From Thalassolituus hydrocarboniclasticus (GTDB taxonomy: Bacteria; Pseudomonadota; Gammaproteobacteria; Pseudomonadales; Oceanobacteraceae), in contig NZ_CP054475.1 in assembly GCF_025345565.1 (NCBI RefSeq), positions 1-64,000 on the forward strand: a stretch of DNA of 64,000 nt, read 5' to 3'. A program made the position numbers and the translations under genes. This document shows, one piece after another, positions 47,889 to 57,158 of this stretch. The notes beneath the pieces are model-generated. The model saw nothing but the letters and a program-made list of their open reading frames with translations. It was not told where the DNA came from and ran no database searches. Position 1 is the stretch's first letter. Each line of letters opens with the position of its first letter.

Positions 47889-48575
47889 ATGTCATTCTAT
47901 TGCAGCTGTAAAAGGAATGATCGAGATGTTGTTATCGTTGCCGTGCCAGAAGTGTTAAAAAAATCGCCAACCCCAAAATATCTATCGTTATGGGCTGATG
48001 TTTCACTCTACGTTGCAGAATGTGAAAAGGGTGTAGGTTGTCATTGTTCTGGACTTCGAGAAATTTCGATAGGACATAATTCGGAATGTATTTCTATTGC
48101 CTTTGAATGTGGGCATTCAAATAATTTGGTCCGCAACTACGCAGACTATTGCGAAAAATTTCTTCTAGGAAAGGAGCGCTCTGCGATTCGTAAAAAAAGG
48201 ATTAGAGACGCATCGGGACAGCATAAAAAAAATGATTTAGCGAAGATAGCTACTATGCAAGGCTTCAGATGCTATTTTTGTGATAATAAACTTTATTCAC
48301 AGGATGATTTGGATGATGAGAAGGAGCTAGGGAAAAAATGTCACTGGGATCATCTGAAGCCTCTTAGTAGAGGAGGAACAAACTTTCCGTCAAATATGGC
48401 TCTTACCTGCAAAGAGTGCAATTTAAGAAAGGGAAGTAAAACGGAAAAAGAATATTGGCTCTATCTGCTCCAGGAGACTCCAAAAGAGGATATTAATAAA
48501 AGGCAGTATTTCCACAGTACTTATGTGAAAGAAAAGCGCAATCTCGACCTTCTATATCGGAAAAGTAGAGCTTAA
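47889..48575 (+). CDS. HNH endonuclease-like protein linked to ccdAB
   Basis: The 228-residue product has an HNH fold: CYFC at 128-131, HWDHL at 152-156 (HNH histidines), the Asn in GGTNFPSNM near 169 and CKEC at 174-177. Zinc would be bound by the two Cys pairs. The N-terminal half has further Cys pairs (residues 5 and 7, 51 and 53, 67 and 74) and no recognised domain. The start ATG lies one base after the ccdB stop, so it is probably co-transcribed. It is markedly AT-richer than its neighbours, with unlike codon use, suggesting recent transfer. The longest ORF (from 47793) overlaps ccdB and is unlikely. Confidence 0.85.
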   Translation: MSFYCSCKRNDRDVVIVAVPEVLKKSPTPKYLSLWADVSLYVAECEKGVGCHCSGLREISIGHNSECISIAFECGHSNNLVRNYADYCEKFLLGKERSAIRKKRIRDASGQHKKNDLAKIATMQGFRCYFCDNKLYSQDDLDDEKELGKKCHWDHLKPLSRGGTNFPSNMALTCKECNLRKGSKTEKEYWLYLLQETPKEDINKRQYFHSTYVKEKRNLDLLYRKSRA

Positions 48576-48632
48576 CCATTATAGAAGCGCCGAAAATCTG
48601 CTTGCTCAGTGTATTTCAATTACATTCTTGAG

Positions 48633-49184
48633 CTATAGCGGCTTATCGTACCCCTCCGCAATATGCTTATCCTTCAGCCGCACATAATTGCCCGCACCAT
48701 AGGCAAAAAAGCTGCGTTCTTTTTCGGTAATCGGCCGTGCCTGTTTGGCCGGGTTGCCGACGTATACATAACCGCTTTCCAGACGTTTGCCCGGTGTCAC
48801 CACGGCGCCGGCGGCGACAATCACTTCGTCTTCGACGATGGCGCCGTCCATTATCATGGATTTCATGCCGATTAATACGCGGTTGCCGATGGTGCAGCCG
48901 TGCAGCATGGCCTGATGGCCGATGGTCACGTCATCGCCAATGATCAGCGGGTAGCCGCCGGGGTTGTAGTCGGAGGCGTGGGTAATATGCAGTACGCTGC
49001 CATCCTGTACGCTGGTGCGCGCGCCGATACGGATATGGTGCATATCGCCGCGGATAACCGCTAACGGCCAGACCGAGCAGTCGTCGCCCATTTCCACATC
49101 GCCGATAATTACCGCACTGCGGTCCACGAATACGCGCTCGCCCAGTTTCGGGCTATGGCCCTGATAGCTTCTTACGTCTGACAT
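48633..49184 (-). CDS. Gamma-class carbonic anhydrase family protein
   Basis: The 183-residue product is a left-handed beta-helix of hexapeptide repeats (for example VIIGDV, VIRGDM, LIIGDDVTIG) ending in a C-terminal helix. Candidate metal-binding His residues lie in VLHITH near 65 and GHQAMLHG near 90. It belongs to the YrdA/PaaY group, and not all members hydrate CO2. It is divergent from prlC, an arrangement also recalled in P. aeruginosa. Confidence 0.92.
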   Translation of the reverse strand: MSDVRSYQGHSPKLGERVFVDRSAVIIGDVEMGDDCSVWPLAVIRGDMHHIRIGARTSVQDGSVLHITHASDYNPGGYPLIIGDDVTIGHQAMLHGCTIGNRVLIGMKSMIMDGAIVEDEVIVAAGAVVTPGKRLESGYVYVGNPAKQARPITEKERSFFAYGAGNYVRLKDKHIAEGYDKPL

Positions 49185-49306
49185 TGTGTTCTGTTCCCGC
49201 GCTATGATCTTGAATTAAGGCCATTTGACCCAATTTATAAGGCATTGAGCAAGGGTTGCCCGTCAGGCACCTTCACCTACGCCCCTTTTCCGGAAGCGAA
49301 GCATCT

Positions 49307-51394
49307 ATGACCACTTCTTCATCTACCAGTGAAATGGCTGCGGCAGCGGCGACCAATCCGCTGTCAGTCAACCATCGTCTGCCGCCGTTTTCGGCTATTA
49401 AACCAGAACATATCAAACCTGCTATCGAACAAAGGTTGAACCAGAACCGCGAGCGTATCCGCGAGTTGCTGGCGACGGTCAGCGAGCCGACCTGGGATAA
49501 CTTTATTGCGCCGATGGAAGCCTGGGACGATGAGCTTAGCCAGGCCTGGTCGCCGGTCGGTCATTTAAACGGTGTGCTTAACAGCGATGAACTGCGCGAT
49601 GCCTATAACGCCTGCCTGCCGCTGCTGAGCCAGTACAGTACCGAAATGGGGCAGAACAAAGCGCTGTGCGATGCCTATAAAAAGCTGCGCGCCTCGGCGC
49701 ACTTCGACAGCCTGAGCACCGCACAGAAAACCGCCGTCGAACATGCGCTGCGCGATTTCCATCTGGCCGGTGTCGATCTGCCGGACGATAAAAAAGCCCG
49801 CTACGGTGAAATCCGTCAGCGTTTATCTGAGCTGACCTCTAAGTTCGGCGAGAACGTGCTGGATGCCACCAACCACTGGAGCAAACTGATCAGCGATAAG
49901 TCTGAGCTGGCCGGTCTGCCCGACAGTGCTCTCGACCTGCTGGCGCAACAGGCTAAAGCGCATGATCAGCAAGGTTATCGTTTAACACTGGATTTCCCGT
50001 CTTATATGCCGGTGCTGACCTACGGTGAAAACCGCAGCCTGCGCGAAGAAATGTACACCGCCTATGTTACCCGTGCCTCCGATCAGGGCCCGGATGCCGG
50101 CAAGTTTGATAACAGCCAGCTGATGAATGAAATTCTGACCCTGCGTTACGAGCTGGCCAAACTGCTGGGCTTTGAGTCGTACGCCCATTATTCGGTCGAA
50201 ACCAAAATGGCCGGTTCGCCGGACGAAGTGCTGGAGTTTTTAAGCGATCTGGCGGCCAAAGCCAAACCCCAGGCGGAGCGTGAATTTGCCGAGCTGAAAG
50301 CTTTTGCCGCCGAACAGGGCTGCGCTGATTTACAGCCGTGGGATGTGAGCTTTTACAGCGAAAAATTACGTCAGGCGCGTTACGCCATTTCGCAGGAAGA
50401 TATCCGCCCGTACCTGCCGGTCGATACCGTGATTAACGGCATGTTCGAAGTAGTATCGCGTCTGTATGGCCTGAGCTTCGAAGAACAGAAAACCTTCGAC
50501 AGCTATCATCCGGATGCACGTTTTTTCCATGTATTAAAAGACGGTGAGCAGATTGCCGCTTTCTATCTGGATTTATACGCGCGGGCGAAAAAACGCGGCG
50601 GCGCGTGGATGGATGATTGCCGTATCCGTCGCCGTAACGCCGATGGCAGCATCCAGCTGCCGGTGGCTTATCTGGTGTGTAATTTCACTCCACCGGTGGG
50701 TGATAAACCGGCACTGCTGACCCACGACGAGCTGACCACACTGTTCCATGAATTTGGTCATGGCCTGCACCATATGCTGACGCAGATTGATGTGGCGGCA
50801 GTGAGCGGCATTAATGGTGTGGCCTGGGATGCCGTCGAACTGCCGAGTCAGTTCCTGGAAAACTGGTGTTACGAGCCGGAGGCGCTGGCCTTTATTTCTG
50901 GTCACTACCAAACGGGCGAGCCGCTGCCACAGGAACTGCTGGATAAACTGCTCGCCGCCAAACATTTCCAGAGCGCGATGATGACCATGCGTCAGCAGGA
51001 ATTTGCTCTGTTCGATTTCCGCCTGCATCATGAATTCCGTGAGCAGCCGGTGGATGTACAGCAGCTGCTGAACGAAGTCCGTGCTCAGGTAGCGGTGGTG
51101 CCGATTGCCGGCTTTAACCGCTTCCAGCACAGCTTCAGCCATATTTTTGCCGGTGGTTATGCGGCCGGTTATTACTCCTACAAATGGGCCGAAGTACTGA
51201 GTGCCGATGCTTATTCGCGCTTTGAAGAAGAAGGCATTTTCAACCGTGCAACCGGCGAAAGTTTCCTGCAGGAAATTCTCAGTCAGGGCGGCTCGCGTGA
51301 AGCGGCGGTTCTGTTTGAAAACTTCCGTGGCCGTAAGCCGTCGGTTGAACCTTTGCTGCGCCACAGCGGCATTGTGGTGGAGGAGGTTGCCTGA
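49307..51394 (+). CDS. prlC: Oligopeptidase A
   Basis: PrlC is a cytosolic zinc oligopeptidase of family M3 that degrades short peptides, including signal peptides. The 695-residue product has the helical N-terminal M3 region and the metal site HEFGHGLHHML near residue 481 (HExxH). Downstream is the conserved segment LPSQFLENWCYEPEAL near 515, typical of M3A peptidases. The longest ORF starts with TTG at 49256, but the ATG at 49307 aligns with the usual family N-terminus. The next gene starts in its stop codon. Confidence 0.95.
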   Translation: MTTSSSTSEMAAAAATNPLSVNHRLPPFSAIKPEHIKPAIEQRLNQNRERIRELLATVSEPTWDNFIAPMEAWDDELSQAWSPVGHLNGVLNSDELRDAYNACLPLLSQYSTEMGQNKALCDAYKKLRASAHFDSLSTAQKTAVEHALRDFHLAGVDLPDDKKARYGEIRQRLSELTSKFGENVLDATNHWSKLISDKSELAGLPDSALDLLAQQAKAHDQQGYRLTLDFPSYMPVLTYGENRSLREEMYTAYVTRASDQGPDAGKFDNSQLMNEILTLRYELAKLLGFESYAHYSVETKMAGSPDEVLEFLSDLAAKAKPQAEREFAELKAFAAEQGCADLQPWDVSFYSEKLRQARYAISQEDIRPYLPVDTVINGMFEVVSRLYGLSFEEQKTFDSYHPDARFFHVLKDGEQIAAFYLDLYARAKKRGGAWMDDCRIRRRNADGSIQLPVAYLVCNFTPPVGDKPALLTHDELTTLFHEFGHGLHHMLTQIDVAAVSGINGVAWDAVELPSQFLENWCYEPEALAFISGHYQTGEPLPQELLDKLLAAKHFQSAMMTMRQQEFALFDFRLHHEFREQPVDVQQLLNEVRAQVAVVPIAGFNRFQHSFSHIFAGGYAAGYYSYKWAEVLSADAYSRFEEEGIFNRATGESFLQEILSQGGSREAAVLFENFRGRKPSVEPLLRHSGIVVEEVA

Positions 51395-51705
51395 TGTCTG
51401 AGTACAAACCCAAACGTCCGCGCCGCTTTATTGCCGGCGCTGTCTGCCCCAAGTGCAGCGAAATGGACAAGACCGTTATGTACAGCAACGATGACGGCGA
51501 AGAAGTGCGCGAGTGCATCAGCTGCGGTTTCAGCCAGACCACCTCCGAGCAGGCGCAGGAAGATCAGCAGGCGCAGGAACTGGTGACACGGGTAACGCCC
51601 GATGGTAAGCCGATTCTGGACGACGGCGAGCAGCCGCTGAAAATTCTCGGCCTGTCACCCTCTGCTGTTAACACAAAGGCTGACTCTGGCGCTGACAAAA
51701 CGTGA
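51394..51705 (+). CDS. yheV: YheV-type zinc-ribbon protein
   Basis: The 103-residue product has the Cys pairs of a zinc ribbon (CPKC at 18-21 and CISC at 41-44), then an acidic tail. It belongs to the YheV family, commonly found downstream of prlC. The start ATG shares a base with the prlC stop (TGATG). Function unknown. Confidence 0.9.
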   Translation: MSEYKPKRPRRFIAGAVCPKCSEMDKTVMYSNDDGEEVRECISCGFSQTTSEQAQEDQQAQELVTRVTPDGKPILDDGEQPLKILGLSPSAVNTKADSGADKT

Positions 51706-52027
51706 CCTTTTTATTGGTTGAGTCATCAGTAAAGAGCCAGTAGACTGACATTATTAACAGCACCCGCTGCCGGCTGTCTGACGCAAGGATGTGTCAGACG
51801 GCCGGATTCGTTTCTGCCCCACGCATTTTCTCTTTTTTTCATAATTCGTTCAGATTTCTGCTTTATGCTGGCCCGTCCGGAATCTAAGGCATGTCGCTAT
51901 TATCGTGTTTCAGGTCATGTATTTTCGTCAGTCGGGCGGCTTTCCGGGTTGGCGCTTTCAGGACAGGCGTTTTAGACTGTCGCTCCTCAAGCTAATTAAC
52001 GAGCAACTTACCAAGCAAGGAGCTGCT
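51706..52027. other. Intergenic region with one hairpin
   Basis: No gene is evident in these 322 bases. A 13-bp stem with one G-T wobble (51770-51782 with 51793-51805, loop 51783-51792) may act as a terminator or mRNA-processing site for prlC-yheV, but no strong T-tract follows. The second half must carry the promoter of the lipoprotein trio. Confidence 0.6.
51770..51805 (+). terminator. Possible hairpin terminator downstream of yheV
   Basis: CCGGCTGTCTGAC pairs with GTCAGACGGCCGG around a 10-base loop, with one wobble. Only a weak T-rich tract follows (ATTCGTTTCTG), so termination efficiency is uncertain. Confidence 0.5.
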
Positions 52028-53752
52028 GTGAAACCGGGTCAAACCCTACGTTCAATGTTTCTGTTGCTGCCGGCGATATTACTGGCTGGCTGTGCAACTT
52101 ACGGTGCCGGAATTAACGGCGCTATTCAGGATGTGCAGAAAGGCGATTACGCGGCATCGGAAGCCAAGCTGCAGAAAGCCCTTAACCCAACCGGTAACGA
52201 CCGCCTGCTGTACAACATGGAACTGGCCGTCGTAAAACATCTGCAAGGCGATTTTGCTGCCAGTAATGTGTTGCTCGATAAGGCCGAACGTATTGCCGAA
52301 GATCTGGAAACAACCAGCATCACCGGCTCGATGGTGACGCTGATGTCGAATCCGCGTCAGGGGCCATATGGCGGTGCCGACTTCGAAAAAGTCTTTATCA
52401 ACTACTACAAAGCCCTTAACTATTTTGGTCTGGCGCAGCTGGCGGCCGACCGCAATGGTTATTACGACGCACTGGAAGGTGCGCGTATTGAATCCCGCCG
52501 CCTGATTATCCGTCTTAACGATCTGAATTCGCGCAAAGGCACCTACGCCGAGCAGAACGATAAAGAGCAGCAGACTTTTACGCAGTTACTGAAAATCTTC
52601 GAAAAGCTGCAGGGCAATCTGGTGGATATGGATCGCCTTGAATACCGCGATGACGCCATGGCGCATTACCTTACCGGTATCAGCTTTGAAATGAACGGCG
52701 AGTACGATGATGCCCGTATCAGCTACCAGAAAGCGGCGAAAAGCTACGAGGGTGGCTTCAGTAAACAGTTCCGTCTCGATGCGGAAATGACCGAGCAGGC
52801 CTGGTTCGACACCATCCGTATGATGCAGAAAGCCGGTGGCTACAAAACTGAATCACGTGCACTGGCAAAGAAAAAACTGAGCAAGGCGCGTCAGGCCGAA
52901 CTGAAAAACTGGACCGCCGACAAAGCCCAGATCATCGTGCTGGAGCACAAAGGCCTGGCGCCACACCGCAAAGAAATGAGTCTGGAGCTGTCAGTGAATC
53001 CGGCTCTGCAGGCGCTGGAAATCCGCCCGTACTTTTTCGGCAACGACAAAGCCCAGCTGGCCTGGTTTTATGTGCTGTACGCCGATAAGAACATTTTTGA
53101 TGCGGTGGCAAACTACCTCGATGCCGCCGAAGTCGGATACTGGTTTAACAGCTTCACCAAAACCGTGCCTATTGGCCCGCTGTGGAATACCGCGCAGGAT
53201 ATGGGTCTGCTGAGCGCCATTGGCGAATCCATGCGCATTACCGTGCCCTATTATTCTCCGGTTAAACCTATGGGCGAGAGTACGCTGAGCGTTGATGGCG
53301 AACGCAGCCTGATGCTGAAATCCTCCAACCCGGCATTGATGGCTGTACAGGAACAGATGGTTAACTCATCGACCGATATTCAGCTGGCGCTGGCACGTTC
53401 ATCATTGAAAGCCTTAACCGCACAGTCGGTTGCATCTGCCAGTGGTGGTGGCTCGCTGGGCGGCATCCTGTCGATGGCCGGTAAGCTGACAGCACAACTG
53501 ACTGATGCTGCAGAAACCCGTAACTGGTTACTGCTGCCGGGTGATATCCGTATCCGCCGGGTTGCCGTTGAACCGGGAGAGCATACACTGGCGCTGGATT
53601 CCACGCTGAGTGCGGGTCAGCGTCATAGCGCGCAGACACAGGTTAACCTGCAGGCCGGGGATATCCACCTGTGGCGTGTACGTTCACTGCCTCCTCTGGC
53701 CGGTGCGGCCAAAGAAAGCGAAGTAAAACAACTGATCAAAGTAGCTGAATAA
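52028..53752 (+). CDS. COG3014-family TPR-like lipoprotein
   Basis: The 574-residue product has lipobox LAGC with Cys22, then helical repeats (about residues 30-290, with TPR-like QKGDYAASEAKLQKALNP) and a conserved second half. The C-terminal region contains repeated Ala/Leu-rich segments and a Pro/Arg-rich strand block (LLLPGDIRIRRVAVEPGEHTLAL). The start GTG has AAGGAG 5 bases upstream. The longest ORF begins at 51905. It is the first of three envelope lipoproteins (COG3014, LpoB-like, LPP20) that I recall as commonly clustered in marine gammaproteobacteria and that probably work together at the outer membrane. Confidence 0.87.
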   Translation: MKPGQTLRSMFLLLPAILLAGCATYGAGINGAIQDVQKGDYAASEAKLQKALNPTGNDRLLYNMELAVVKHLQGDFAASNVLLDKAERIAEDLETTSITGSMVTLMSNPRQGPYGGADFEKVFINYYKALNYFGLAQLAADRNGYYDALEGARIESRRLIIRLNDLNSRKGTYAEQNDKEQQTFTQLLKIFEKLQGNLVDMDRLEYRDDAMAHYLTGISFEMNGEYDDARISYQKAAKSYEGGFSKQFRLDAEMTEQAWFDTIRMMQKAGGYKTESRALAKKKLSKARQAELKNWTADKAQIIVLEHKGLAPHRKEMSLELSVNPALQALEIRPYFFGNDKAQLAWFYVLYADKNIFDAVANYLDAAEVGYWFNSFTKTVPIGPLWNTAQDMGLLSAIGESMRITVPYYSPVKPMGESTLSVDGERSLMLKSSNPALMAVQEQMVNSSTDIQLALARSSLKALTAQSVASASGGGSLGGILSMAGKLTAQLTDAAETRNWLLLPGDIRIRRVAVEPGEHTLALDSTLSAGQRHSAQTQVNLQAGDIHLWRVRSLPPLAGAAKESEVKQLIKVAE

Positions 53753-53784
53753 CTCATATTCATTGTCTGATAAGGATGGACACC

Positions 53785-54390
53785 ATGCTGACAAACCTCA
53801 CAAAACTGACTGCCTGTACTCTGCTGGGCGCTTCTGTACTGCTTTCTGCCGGTTGTGCCACCAAGGTCACCCGTCTGAGCGCCAACGAAGAAGTGGCACT
53901 GTCTGATCGCTGGAACGCCAAGGACTCTGAGCTGGTGGCCAACGAAATGATCACCGACATGCTGTCTTTCCCATGGGCGCGTGACTTCGAGATGGACAAC
54001 AACCGTCGTCCGACCGTGATCATCTCGCGCATCAGCAACAAGTCACACGAGCACATTGCCGTCGATACCTTCATCAACGACATCAAGCGTTCCATCATCC
54101 GTTCCGGCCGCGCCGGTTTCGTGGCCGGTGGCGATGAGCGTGCCGCGGTACGTGATGAGCGTCGCGATCAGGAACTGAACGCCAAAGACGCCAAGGCTCA
54201 GGGTCAGGAAAAAGCGGCAGATTTCGCGCTGTCCGGCACCATCAACTCGCTGGTGGACCAGGTGGGCAAAGAGCGTGTGACCTTCTATCAGGTAGACCTG
54301 AAACTGATCGACATGGAATCCAATATGGAAGTGTGGAACGGTCAGAAGAAGATCCAGAAACTGCAGCAGAAATCCTCTTTCGGATTCTAA
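53785..54390 (+). CDS. Penicillin-binding protein activator LpoB-like lipoprotein
   Basis: LpoB reaches through the periplasm to activate PBP1b. The 201-residue product has lipobox SAGC with Cys24. The mature part contains RPTVIISRISNKSHEHIAVDTFINDIKRSI and FALSGTINSLVDQVGKERVTFYQVDLKLIDMES, which match the LpoB core. The ATG at 53785 has AAGGATGG 8 bases upstream. The alternative ATG at 53776 overlaps that site. It lacks the long disordered linker seen in E. coli LpoB, so its exact PBP partner is unknown. Confidence 0.87.
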   Translation: MLTNLTKLTACTLLGASVLLSAGCATKVTRLSANEEVALSDRWNAKDSELVANEMITDMLSFPWARDFEMDNNRRPTVIISRISNKSHEHIAVDTFINDIKRSIIRSGRAGFVAGGDERAAVRDERRDQELNAKDAKAQGQEKAADFALSGTINSLVDQVGKERVTFYQVDLKLIDMESNMEVWNGQKKIQKLQQKSSFGF

Positions 54391-54399
54391 GGACAGCCC

Positions 54400-55440
54400 G
54401 TGGCTAAGCGCTTACTGGTTGCGGCACTGGCTCTGGGCACAGGCATCAGCCTGCTGTCCGGTTGTGTCGGCAACAGCACCAAACCGGCCAAAGACGCAGC
54501 CCGCAGCAGCAAAGCTCCGGCCTGGGTAACGCAGCCGCCGCAGATGCGTGGCATGGCCTACGGCATCGGTTCGATGGAAATCTACGGCAGTGCCACCGAT
54601 GCGGTAAAACGCGCGGCGGAGCTGGCGCGGATTGATCTGGTATCGCAGCTTAAAGTGACCGTCAGCGGTGACTTCAGCAGCGAAACCGTCGAGCTGAGCG
54701 GCAGCAACCGTGACAGCGAAGTGCTGCGTACCGTGCGCAACTATGTGCGCAGTCAGGTGCCACCGGCCGAGCTGGACGAAGTGCAGATCAGCGAAACCCA
54801 TACCGACGCCAAATACGCTTACGCCCTGGCCGAGCTGGATCGTAATGCCGCGGCCGCACGTCTGCGCCGCGATATGAACGATATCGAACAGGAACTGAGC
54901 GCCATCGGCGAACTGCAGCCAACCGGTAACCGCCTGCAACAGCTGCAGCCGTTATTACCGGCACTGACCCTGTTCGCCAAGCGTGAGCGTCTGGGTGAGC
55001 GTCTGACGCTGATCAGTATGGAACGTAAGGCCCCGGCCTTAAGTCCTGAACTGAAAGCACTGCAGGACCGTATCTACGCCCAGATCGATCAGCTGCAGGT
55101 CAGCCTCGAACTGCTCGATGACGGCGCCCAGACCATTGGCGGCGGCGTGCTCGAAGCGCTGACCTCACAGGGACTGCGCATTCAGGACGGCAGCGACGCC
55201 GACCTGCGCTTCGATATCAGCGCCCAGCTGAGCGGCAAAGCCAAAGACGGCAGCCACTATGTGTTTGCCGACAGCCGCGTCACCATCCGCGATGGTGCCG
55301 GTCGTGTGCTGAGCTCGTTCAGCAAGCAGGCCAAGGGTGTGTCCGGACTGGAAGACGTTGCCCGGCAGAAAGCCGCCCGTGAAGTTGCCAAGCTGATTGG
55401 TGATGAACTGGCGGTAGCGCTGGTGGATAAAATCCGCTGA
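54400..55440 (+). CDS. LPP20-family lipoprotein
   Basis: The 346-residue product has lipobox LSGC with Cys22. An N-terminal LPP20-type domain follows (PAWVTQPPQMRGMAYGIGSMEI near 39, then a repeat of AELARIDLVSQLKVTVSG). The C-terminal half has a CsgG/LpoB-like element near 235-340 (LLDDGAQTIGGGVLEALTSQGLRI and ARQKAAREVAKLIGDELAVAL). The start GTG has AAGGA 6 bases upstream. It ends the three-gene lipoprotein operon and a terminator follows. Confidence 0.87.
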   Translation: MAKRLLVAALALGTGISLLSGCVGNSTKPAKDAARSSKAPAWVTQPPQMRGMAYGIGSMEIYGSATDAVKRAAELARIDLVSQLKVTVSGDFSSETVELSGSNRDSEVLRTVRNYVRSQVPPAELDEVQISETHTDAKYAYALAELDRNAAAARLRRDMNDIEQELSAIGELQPTGNRLQQLQPLLPALTLFAKRERLGERLTLISMERKAPALSPELKALQDRIYAQIDQLQVSLELLDDGAQTIGGGVLEALTSQGLRIQDGSDADLRFDISAQLSGKAKDGSHYVFADSRVTIRDGAGRVLSSFSKQAKGVSGLEDVARQKAAREVAKLIGDELAVALVDKIR

Positions 55441-55461
55441 TGGCGGTTATCGCTCCGGTAT

Positions 55462-55493
55462 AAAAAAAGAGCCTCATTTGAGGCTCTTTTTTT
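55462..55493. terminator. Terminator after the lipoprotein trio
   Basis: AAAAAAAGAGCCTC pairs with GAGGCTCTTTTTTT around ATTT. It lies between the trio and the convergent argH gene. Confidence 0.92.
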
Positions 55494-55559
55494 GTCTGGT
55501 GTTTGGGTTGAATTGTGTTGGTAGCCAGCCATATGCCTGCAAAGGCAGGAGAAGAAGCA

Positions 55560-55586
55560 TGACTGCCGCACTGAAAACGGCAGTCA
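55560..55586 (-). terminator. Possible argH terminator hairpin
   Basis: TGACTGCCG and CGGCAGTCA form a perfect 9-bp stem around a 9-base loop, 12 bases past the argH stop on the minus strand. The following TGCTTCTTCTCC is only moderately T-rich. Confidence 0.55.
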
Positions 55587-55598
55587 CCCAGAGGGGTA

Positions 55599-56999
55599 TC
55601 AGCCGCGCTTGGCCAGCGCTGCTTTCGCCCGTGCCGCGGCGGCACGTACCTGATCCGGTGCGGTGCCACCAATATGGTTACGCGCCGCGACCGAGCCTTC
55701 CAGTGTCAGTACATCAAAGACGTCGGCGGTGATTTCAGTGGAGAACTGCTGCAGTTCTTCCAGTGTCATTTCGCTCAGGTCTTTGCCGGTTTTCACGCCG
55801 TAGCCAACCGCTTTACCGACGATTTCGTGGGCGTCACGGAACGGGATACCTTTGCGCACCACATAATCGGCGAGGTCGGTGGCGGTGGAGAAACCACGCA
55901 TTGCGGCTTCGCGCATATCGTCTTTGCGGGCAATCAGGTTGGGCGCCATATCGGCGAAGGCACGCAGGCTGTCGCGCAGGGTATCGACGGTGTCGAACAG
56001 CGGCTCTTTGTCTTCCTGATTGTCTTTGTTGTAGGCCAGCGGCTGCGATTTCATCAGCGTCAGCAGGCCAACCAGATGGCCGTATACGCGACCGGTTTTA
56101 CCGCGTACCAGTTCCGGCACGTCGGGGTTTTTCTTCTGCGGCATGATGCTGGAGCCGGTGCAGAAACGGTCCGGCAGGTCGATAAAGCGGAACTGGGCAG
56201 AGGCCCACAGCACCAGCTCTTCGGAGAAGCGTGACATGTGCATCATGATCAGCGACGCGGCGGAGCAGAATTCGATAGCGAAGTCGCGGTCGGATACGGA
56301 ATCCAGGCTGTTTTCGGTTGGCGCGTCAAAGCCCAGCAGTTCAGCGGTGTAATGACGGTCGATCGGGTAGGTGGTGCCGGCCAGTGCTGCAGCACCCAGC
56401 GGCAGCTGGTTCATACGCGCACGGCAGTCCTGCAGACGGGCGTAATCGCGCTCGAGCATGGCGTTCCAGGCCAGCAGGTGATGACCAAAAGTCACCGGCT
56501 GCGCAGTCTGCAGATGGGTGAAGCCCGGCATAATGGTGTCGGCTTCTTTTTCGGCCAGTTCTACCAGGCCCTGCTGCAGGCGGGTCAGCTCGGCGCTGAT
56601 GACGTCGATTTCGTCACGCAGGTAGAGGCGGATATCGGTGGCTACCTGATCGTTACGGGAACGGCCGGTGTGCAGCTTCTTACCGGTGATGCCGATTTTT
56701 TTGGTCAGCGCCGCTTCGATGTTCATGTGCACATCTTCCAGCGCGACTGACCATTCGAAGTCACCGCGCTCGATTTCGATACGTACTTCTTCCAGGCCGC
56801 GGATGATGTCATCGCGTTCCTGTGCGGTCAGTACGCCGACTTTGCACAGCATTTTGGCGTGGGCGACGGAGCCCTGAATGTCCTGACGGTACATGCGGCG
56901 GTCAAAATCCACCGATGCGGTGTAGCGCGCAACAAAAGCGTCGGTCGGTTCGGAGAAGCGTCCGCCCCAGGAAGCATTGGTGGATGATTGATCGGACAT
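55599..56999 (-). CDS. argH: Argininosuccinate lyase
   Basis: ArgH cleaves argininosuccinate to arginine and fumarate. The 466-residue product has [13 protein letters not shown] at the start, the substrate motif [20 protein letters not shown] near 110, [17 protein letters not shown] near 155 and the fumarase/lyase signature [22 protein letters not shown] near 280. The ATG at 56999 has GAGG upstream; a longer ORF from 57020 exists. It is divergent from algZ, as in P. aeruginosa. Confidence 0.97.
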   Translation of the reverse strand: MSDQSSTNASWGGRFSEPTDAFVARYTASVDFDRRMYRQDIQGSVAHAKMLCKVGVLTAQERDDIIRGLEEVRIEIERGDFEWSVALEDVHMNIEAALTKKIGITGKKLHTGRSRNDQVATDIRLYLRDEIDVISAELTRLQQGLVELAEKEADTIMPGFTHLQTAQPVTFGHHLLAWNAMLERDYARLQDCRARMNQLPLGAAALAGTTYPIDRHYTAELLGFDAPTENSLDSVSDRDFAIEFCSAASLIMMHMSRFSEELVLWASAQFRFIDLPDRFCTGSSIMPQKKNPDVPELVRGKTGRVYGHLVGLLTLMKSQPLAYNKDNQEDKEPLFDTVDTLRDSLRAFADMAPNLIARKDDMREAAMRGFSTATDLADYVVRKGIPFRDAHEIVGKAVGYGVKTGKDLSEMTLEELQQFSTEITADVFDVLTLEGSVAARNHIGGTAPDQVRAAAARAKAALAKRG

Positions 57000-57158
57000 G
57001 AGTACCTCAAACTGGTGCATGAATCGGAAATGGCGCGGATTATAACCATTGCGGCGGTGCTCTGTCCCTGTTTTGCCGCCATTCGCCCTATGGAGCTTGC
57101 TCTGCCGCTGCGCTGACGACAGACTTAGCTCAGCATTCGTTGCTCAGGAAGCATCACT

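Noticed and set aside
55599-57020. argH start at 57020
   Set aside because: The ATG at 56999 has a GAGG site and gives the conserved N-terminus; the extra seven residues are not expected.
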